A stretch of DNA of 20,792 nt from Pseudomonadota bacterium. GTDB taxonomy: Bacteria; Pseudomonadota; Alphaproteobacteria; Reyranellales; Reyranellaceae. Both the position numbers and the translations under genes were made by a program. The notes under the pieces were generated by a model. That model ran no database searches and had not been told where the DNA came from. It was given only the letters and a program-made list of their open reading frames with translations. Shown one piece after another: positions 16,114-20,792 of this stretch. Where the stretch lies: NCBI GenBank assembly GCA_023416135.1, contig JAEZIF010000190.1, positions 1-20,792 of the forward strand, in the 5' to 3' direction. The stretch's first letter is position 1. Every line of letters starts with the position of its first letter.

Positions 16114-16893
16114 ATGAGGCGATTGGCGAGGCGCGGCTTTACGGGACTGGCCCTTGCGGCCGGTGCCTGCTCGACGACGACCTCGCCGTCGAGCTTGCGC
16201 ACCATGACGCCGGGCACGCTGCGCATCGGCACCTATTTCGTGAACCCGCCGTTCGAATACGTCTCCGATGGGCAGAGGATCGGCTTCGAGGTCGATCTCA
16301 TGAACGAGATCGCGGCCCGCCTGTCGCTGGCTTCGGTGTTCGTCGACACCGAATGGGAGAAGATCCTGCAGCAGATGCAGGCCGGCCGCTACGACTGCAT
16401 CGTCGGCGGCATCACCATCACGCCCGAGCGCCAGCGCCTTCTCGCGTGGTCGACGCCCTACATGACGACGACGCTCAGCCTGGTGGTCGATGGCCGCCGT
16501 TCGCCCAACCTGCGCAGCATTGCCGACTTCAGGAACGCCTCGGTCGGCGTGCAGGCCGCGACCACCGACTACGACATCGCGATCAGGATGCAGGGCAAGG
16601 GCGAGATCGGCAGCGTCAAGGTCTATCCGTTCGCGCGCATCCAGGACGCCATGGTCGACCTTGCCGGCGGTCGCATCACGGCCGTGATGAAGGTCTATCC
16701 CGTGGCCGCCTGGCTGGCGCGGCAGACGCCCGGCCTGGTGATCGCGGCCCAAGTGCCCGACGATCCGCAGCCGCTCGGCATCGGTTTCCGGCACGACCAG
16801 CGCGAACTGCTGGCCGCGGTCAACCGAAGCCTGGCCGACCTGCAGCGCGACGGCGGCTACGCCCGGCTGGCCCGGAAATGGGGCCTTCCATGA
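16114..16893 (+). CDS. Amino-acid-type solute-binding lipoprotein (SBP family 3)
   Basis: 259-aa periplasmic substrate-binding protein. The N-terminus MRRLARRGFTGLALAAGAC has twin arginines (R6-R7) before GF and a lipobox-like AGAC with C19, so a Tat- or Sec-exported lipoprotein is likely. The mature domain shows the family-3 layout: LRIGTYFVNPPFEYV, IGFEVDLMNEIAARL, GRYDCIVGGITITPERQ (with the ligand-contacting Arg) and WSTPYMTTTL. The hinge and second lobe continue to LARKWGLP. No ABC permease or ATPase is adjacent. Instead the stop overlaps the start of an adenylate cyclase (ATGA), suggesting a sensory role; the ligand is probably an amino acid or similar. Confidence 0.87.
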   Translation: MRRLARRGFTGLALAAGACSTTTSPSSLRTMTPGTLRIGTYFVNPPFEYVSDGQRIGFEVDLMNEIAARLSLASVFVDTEWEKILQQMQAGRYDCIVGGITITPERQRLLAWSTPYMTTTLSLVVDGRRSPNLRSIADFRNASVGVQAATTDYDIAIRMQGKGEIGSVKVYPFARIQDAMVDLAGGRITAVMKVYPVAAWLARQTPGLVIAAQVPDDPQPLGIGFRHDQRELLAAVNRSLADLQRDGGYARLARKWGLP

Positions 16894-18845
16894 AGCGCAA
16901 GGCGGCCCTGTTCCTGCTGGCGGTGATGACGTCCGTCAGTCTCGGCGCCATCATCGTGACGTCGCTCGCCATGTACCGCCTGGCATCCGAGCGGTACGCC
17001 GAGGAAATCCGCAAGATCGAGGCCAGCCTCAGCGATCGCTTCGCGGTCTTCGAGGCCATGCTGAAGGATCAGCATGGCCGCGTCGTCGCCCACATGACAA
17101 AGGTGCTGCCGGAAATCGCCGCCGAGCTGGAGCGGACCGGCGGCTCGCCGTCCGATCTCCCGGTGGCCGATCTCGATGCGCTGACGAAGCGCTACGGCGT
17201 CCAGCACATCTACTTCATCGACCGCAGGCACAAGGTCTTCCAGACCAACTTCGCCGCCGACATGAACCTTCGGTTTCCGGACAGCGCCTTCACGCGCTTC
17301 CTCGATTCGGTGTTCGACAACAACGAGGTCATGAACGACGGCATCGACATATCGGAGAACACGGGGACGCTCAAAACCTACAGCTACTTCGGACCGCCCG
17401 GGAAGGACTACATCATCGAGATCTCGACCGACATCCGCAACAGCCTGGAAACGGGCGGCTACGGCTGGATGGGACGCTACTTCTTCGATGAGCTGCTGTC
17501 GGATCCGGTGCGCTCCAATCCGTCGATCAAGGCGCTCGACATTTACCTGCAGAATGCAGCCGCCGCCTGGTCGCTGATCCATCCCGGGCAGAGGCTCGAT
17601 CCGGCGCTGGTCGAGCGCATCCGGCAGCGCGGCAGGGAGGAGATCAAGAGCGGCGACGGCCGCTATCTCACCGTCTACAGCGGCGAGCCGACCATGGGGG
17701 TCACCGAGCGCGGCCATCCGGTGACCGGCAAATACGTGATCCGCAAGATCACCTACGATGTCGGGTTGGCGCGCGAAGCTGTGATCCAAGTCCTGCTGAG
17801 CTCACTGCTCGTGCTGGCGCTGCTGATGCCCGTGGTGTTCTGGATCGCCTCCCGGCAGCTGCAGAAGCAGCTCCTCGATCCGTTGTTCAACCTGCGCGCC
17901 GAGGCCGGCGCCATCGCCCACGGCGACCTCGACCAGGCGATCGCCAACACCGACCGACGGGACGAGATCGGCCAGCTCGCCAACAGCTTCGCCTCGATGC
18001 GCGACTCGGTGCGCAAGACGATCACCGACCTCAAGGACACCAACCTGTCGATCTCACGCTTCGTGCCGCAGGCCTTCCTGACCATCGTCGGCAAGCCGTC
18101 GATCGTCGAGGTCGAGCTGGGCGACAACAAGCGCAAGAACATGACGATCCTGTTCTCCGACATCAGGAACTTCACGACCTTGTCGGAGGCCATGACGCCG
18201 GACGAGAACTTCGCCTTCATCAACGCCTATCTCGAGCGCATGGGGCCGGTGATCCGCGACCACAACGGGTTCATCGACAAGTACATCGGCGACGCCATCA
18301 TGGCGCTGTTCGAATCGGCCGACGATGCGCTTGAGGCCGCACTCGCCATGCTCGAGGCGCTCGATGCCTTCAATGCCGAGCGCCGGGCGGCCGGGCGGCC
18401 GCCGCTCGCCATCGGCATAGGCATCAACACCGGCGCCCTGATGATGGGTACGATCGGCGAGAAGCACCGCATGGACGGCACCGTCATCTCCGACGCCGTC
18501 AACCTCGCCTCGCGTATCGAGGGATTGACCAAGAGCTATGGCGTGAAGCTGCTGGTCTCGCAGTACACCGTGGAGGGCCTTGCCGATCCCAAGGCCTACG
18601 ACATCCGTCCGATCGACGTCGTCGTGGTCAAGGGCAAGACCCATCCGGTCACGATCTGCGAGGTGTTCCAGCGCGATCCTGCCGACCAGCGCGCGGCCAA
18701 GGCCGGCACGCGCGACTTGCTGCTGTCGGGCGTCGAGGCCCTGACGCGCCACGACCTGGTCTGCGCCCGACGGTTCTTCGAGGAGTCGCTGCAGAAATTG
18801 CCTGGCGACATGGCGGCCAGCAATCTCCTGCAGAAGTGCGGCTGA
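16890..18845 (+). CDS. Membrane-anchored class III adenylate cyclase with periplasmic sensor and HAMP
   Basis: 651-aa receptor-type cyclase. Helix 1 (about residues 4-27) is followed by a ~270-residue periplasmic domain that looks Cache-like (YFIDRRHKVFQTNF; KTYSYFGPPGKDYIIEIS), then helix 2 (about 297-319), HAMP (about 320-375) and the class III catalytic domain (about 415-595). Catalytic residues are intact: metal aspartates D424 (LFSDIRNF) and D468 (IGDAIM), substrate-specifying K464 and T531 as in class IIIb cyclases, and transition-state N538 and R542 (NLASR). The C-terminal ~45 residues resemble a short TPR-like helix pair. It makes cAMP from ATP. It is translationally coupled to the binding lipoprotein (overlap ATGA), which may deliver its signal. 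Confidence 0.93.
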   Translation: MKRKAALFLLAVMTSVSLGAIIVTSLAMYRLASERYAEEIRKIEASLSDRFAVFEAMLKDQHGRVVAHMTKVLPEIAAELERTGGSPSDLPVADLDALTKRYGVQHIYFIDRRHKVFQTNFAADMNLRFPDSAFTRFLDSVFDNNEVMNDGIDISENTGTLKTYSYFGPPGKDYIIEISTDIRNSLETGGYGWMGRYFFDELLSDPVRSNPSIKALDIYLQNAAAAWSLIHPGQRLDPALVERIRQRGREEIKSGDGRYLTVYSGEPTMGVTERGHPVTGKYVIRKITYDVGLAREAVIQVLLSSLLVLALLMPVVFWIASRQLQKQLLDPLFNLRAEAGAIAHGDLDQAIANTDRRDEIGQLANSFASMRDSVRKTITDLKDTNLSISRFVPQAFLTIVGKPSIVEVELGDNKRKNMTILFSDIRNFTTLSEAMTPDENFAFINAYLERMGPVIRDHNGFIDKYIGDAIMALFESADDALEAALAMLEALDAFNAERRAAGRPPLAIGIGINTGALMMGTIGEKHRMDGTVISDAVNLASRIEGLTKSYGVKLLVSQYTVEGLADPKAYDIRPIDVVVVKGKTHPVTICEVFQRDPADQRAAKAGTRDLLLSGVEALTRHDLVCARRFFEESLQKLPGDMAASNLLQKCG

Positions 18846-18848
18846 GGC

Positions 18849-19517
18849 TCAGGTCGACGATTTCCTGTAGATCGCGTCGATATGGACGTCGGCGCAATCG
18901 ATGACGGGGAAGCCGCAGTCGTCGCCGGCGAAGGCCAGGAACAGGTCGGTGCCACCCAGCAGGACGGCCTCGGCGCCGCGATCGGCCAGCCGGCGCCCGG
19001 CCTCGAAGAAGGTTCGACGCTGCAGGTCGACGACGCGGCCGGTGCTCGCCATGTCGATGTAGCACTGCTGGACGCGCTCGAACTCGTCGCCTTCCGGAAC
19101 GATGACCTCGGCCCTGGTGATCTTGCCGTAGAGCTTGCTCGCCATGACGACGCGCGTGCCGATGATGCCCACGCGCGCGAGCCCGCGCTGGTTGATGGCA
19201 TCGTCGACCGGATCCAGCCCGTTGATCAGCGGCAGCGGCGAGATTGGCTCCAGCTCCTTGATGCAGAAGTGTCCTCCCATCGAGGTGACGGCCGCGGCCT
19301 CGGCGCCGGCTCCCTTCAGATGGCCGATCAGCCGGGCGAAGATCTCGGCCTGCCGGTCCGGGCGCCCATCGGCCAGGTTGCGGCTCATGTCGCGCACGTT
19401 GGCGTAGGCAATGGTGAGGTCGAGCGGGATGTTCGAGGCATGGTGCCGCTCGATCAGGCCGCGGTGATAGAAATCAGTGGCGGCGGGACCGATGCCGCCG
19501 ATCAATCCGATATGCAT
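18849..19517 (-). CDS. Aspartate/glutamate racemase-fold protein lacking both catalytic cysteines
   Basis: 222-aa protein of the Asp/Glu/hydantoin racemase superfamily. ATG 19517 has AGGGAG about 7 nt upstream, and MHIGLIGGIGPAATDFYHRG is the family's N-terminal signature. Cofactor-independent members use two cysteines, one in a C-N-T-x-H loop and one in LGCTE. Here these positions read VTSMGGHF (T78) and LLGGTDLF (G189), so both are lost. A proton-shuttling racemase mechanism is therefore unlikely; E. coli YgeA keeps one Cys with Thr at the other site, from memory. It follows the desaturase by 21 bp on the same strand, so the two are probably co-transcribed, and it ends 3 bp from the convergent cyclase gene. 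Confidence 0.85.
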   Translation of the reverse strand: MHIGLIGGIGPAATDFYHRGLIERHHASNIPLDLTIAYANVRDMSRNLADGRPDRQAEIFARLIGHLKGAGAEAAAVTSMGGHFCIKELEPISPLPLINGLDPVDDAINQRGLARVGIIGTRVVMASKLYGKITRAEVIVPEGDEFERVQQCYIDMASTGRVVDLQRRTFFEAGRRLADRGAEAVLLGGTDLFLAFAGDDCGFPVIDCADVHIDAIYRKSST

Positions 19518-19538
19518 GGCCAACTCCCTCGACACGCC

Positions 19539-20561
19539 TCAAGGCGCCAACCGGGCCTCGCGAAACGATATCAGGCGACGCTGTGTGCCGTCCCACAACA
19601 CCAGGCGCACGCAGCGGAAGCTCTCGAGCAGGGTCAGCCGGCCGACCTGGCGCAGTTCCGGATGATCGCAAAGTACACGCGGCAGGCGGTAGTAGGGAAT
19701 GCGGCTGTTGAGGTGATGCACGTGGTGCACGCCGATATTGGCGGTGAACCAGCGCAGGAACGCCGGCAGGTCGTAGTGCGAGCTGCCGTGCAGGGCTGCG
19801 TCGTGCAGGTTCCACTCCCGGTCGTTCGCCCAGGTCGTCCGATCGAACTGATGCTGGACATAGAACATCCAGACCCCGACCGAAGCGGCGAGCAGCAGGC
19901 TCGGCAGATGCACCAGCAGGAACGCCTTGAGACCGATGAGCCAGATCAGCAGGGCGACGATCGAGGCAATCGCCAGATTGGTGGTCATGCTGCTGACCCA
20001 CGCCCGCCGGCCGCGCATCAAGCCGATCGGCAGGCGGTACTGCAGGATGAAGAGATAGGCTGGACCAAGTCCGAACATCACCAGCGGATGGCGGTACAGG
20101 CGATAGCGCAGCCGGCCCCAGAACGAGCAGGCGCGGTACTCTTGGACGGTGAGCGTCGCGACATCACCGAGGCCGCGGCGGTCGAGATTGCCGGTACTCG
20201 CATGGTGCGTGGCGTGGGCCTGGCGCCACACGCCGTACGGCGTGAAGGTCAGCACGCCGGCCACTCGGCCAAACCAGTCGTTGGCCAGCCGATGACGGAA
20301 AAAGGCGCCGTGGCTGCAATCGTGCTGGATGGCGAACAGCCGTACCAGGAAGCCGGCGGCAGCCATGGCGAGCGGCAGGGCCAGCCAATAGCCGATATCG
20401 AGCGTCGCCCAGGCCAGCACCCAAAGTGTGGCCAGCGGCACGACCGTGATGACGATCTCGACGATGCTGCGGCCGGTGCTCGGCTGCCGGTAGCGTGCGA
20501 GAATTTGCGCCCAGGCGCGCGCATCCCTCGGTGTCGCGGCGCTGGCCGCGGGATCGTGCAT
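19539..20561 (-). CDS. Membrane fatty acid desaturase (di-iron, three histidine boxes)
   Basis: 340-aa integral membrane desaturase. The three histidine boxes that bind the di-iron centre are clear: HDCSH (in AIQHDCSHGAFF), HATHH (in WRQAHATHH) and HHVHH (in GVHHVHHLNSRIPYYRL). Between them are hydrophobic pairs (for example TVVPLATLWVLAWATL and the LLIWLIGLKAFLLVHLPSLLL region), as in omega-type acyl-lipid desaturases. The start ATG 20561 (MHDPAASAATPR) is preferred over a far-upstream TTG. A 20-bp dyad sits 22-41 bp upstream of the start. It probably adjusts membrane fluidity; the double-bond position and lipid substrate cannot be told from the sequence. An electron donor is not encoded nearby. 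Confidence 0.9.
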   Translation of the reverse strand: MHDPAASAATPRDARAWAQILARYRQPSTGRSIVEIVITVVPLATLWVLAWATLDIGYWLALPLAMAAAGFLVRLFAIQHDCSHGAFFRHRLANDWFGRVAGVLTFTPYGVWRQAHATHHASTGNLDRRGLGDVATLTVQEYRACSFWGRLRYRLYRHPLVMFGLGPAYLFILQYRLPIGLMRGRRAWVSSMTTNLAIASIVALLIWLIGLKAFLLVHLPSLLLAASVGVWMFYVQHQFDRTTWANDREWNLHDAALHGSSHYDLPAFLRWFTANIGVHHVHHLNSRIPYYRLPRVLCDHPELRQVGRLTLLESFRCVRLVLWDGTQRRLISFREARLAP

Positions 20562-20582
20562 GCTTCTCAACTGGGGCGCTTT

Positions 20583-20602
20583 CCTGTGCAAATTGGCACA
20601 GG
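20583..20602. promoter_or_regulatory. 20-bp dyad CCTGTGC-N6-GCACAGG upstream of the desaturase
   Basis: Perfect 7-bp inverted repeats, CCTGTGC (20583-20589) and GCACAGG (20596-20602), are separated by AAATTG. The inner TGTGC-N6-GCACA has CRP-like geometry (TGTGA-N6-TCACA) with one changed base per half; a TetR- or FadR-type operator is equally possible. It is 22 bp before the desaturase ATG, in the right place to control desaturase-racemase transcription. Not verified. Confidence 0.6.
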
Positions 20603-20663
20603 CTTCAAGCCGCGCCGACCTTTGCGGCGTAGACGCGAACGGCGACAAAAGCAACGAGACGAC

Positions 20664-20792
20664 TCAGCGCGCCGCGCGGCGCTGGATGATCAGGTTGGCG
20701 GCGACCGTCAGCAGCAGGGTCACCGTCATCAGGATGAAGGCGATGGCGCCGCCGAACGGCCAGTTGGTCTGCTGGGTGAACTGGTTGTAGAT
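20664..20792 (-). CDS. ABC transporter inner-membrane permease, C-terminal end (partial)
   Basis: The last 42 codons of a gene that continues past the right edge, ending TGA at 20664-20666. The translated end NQFTQQTNWPFGGAIAFILM, followed by a hydrophobic helix and NLIIQRRAAR, matches the last helix and tail of PotB/spermidine-putrescine-type (binding-protein-dependent) permeases, in which N-WPFG-A is common. The transported substrate is unknown. The desaturase starts 102 bp downstream on the same strand. Confidence 0.7.
   Translation of the reverse strand: MYNQFTQQTNWPFGGAIAFILMTVTLLLTVAANLIIQRRAAR

Noticed and set aside
14793..16889. Plus-strand open frame running through the PPOX, methyltransferase and binding-protein genes into the cyclase frame
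   Set aside because: Upstream of 16890 the translation is Arg/Ala/Pro-rich with no family features, while the real genes in the other frames carry intact motifs and ribosome-binding sites or ATGA overlaps.

Overview
The window is high-GC bacterial DNA (by eye well above 60% G+C). Compact genes, frequent ATGA/TGATG stop-start overlaps, a DUF1127 peptide, a GcvA-type LysR regulator and strong GC3 codon bias point to an alphaproteobacterium, possibly of a Rhodospirillales/Reyranella-like soil or water lineage. The lineage is inferred from style and family content only; there is no rRNA or tRNA in the window to anchor it. No IS element, prophage gene, integrase or CRISPR array was seen.

Layout, left to right. 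(1) 1-1058 (-) is an acyl-CoA synthetase cut by the left edge, divergent from an M20 metallopeptidase (1118-2398, +). (2) 2428-5307 (-) is an apparent leuC-leuD-eamA operon; leuD carries an in-frame TAG at its 17th codon. (3) 5685-10054 (+) is an RND efflux pair (adaptor and inner-membrane pump) with no outer-membrane factor nearby. Its end overlaps antisense with a TPR/degenerate glycosyltransferase protein (9988-11205, -). (4) 11271-12629 holds a DUF1127 peptide with its own intrinsic terminator, divergent from a GcvA-like LysR regulator across a 120-bp spacer with a dyad. (5) 12684-14280 (+) is a luciferase-like flavin monooxygenase followed by a MarR regulator, preceded by a near-perfect 22-bp palindrome that is the likely MarR operator. 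(6) 14375-18845 (+) is a tightly packed four-gene set: PPOX flavoprotein, MetE-C-terminal-like methyltransferase, solute-binding lipoprotein and membrane class III adenylate cyclase. (7) 18849-20792 (-) holds an Asp/Glu racemase-fold protein lacking both catalytic cysteines, a fatty acid desaturase with an upstream dyad, and the C-terminal end of an ABC permease.

The two most notable points are these. First, the amber codon sits in an otherwise intact and translationally coupled leuD. Second, an orphan amino-acid-type binding lipoprotein is translationally coupled to a receptor-like adenylate cyclase without any ABC permease or ATPase, which suggests a ligand-sensing cAMP module rather than a transporter. 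Functional statements are family-level inferences from motifs read in the translations; no database search was run.
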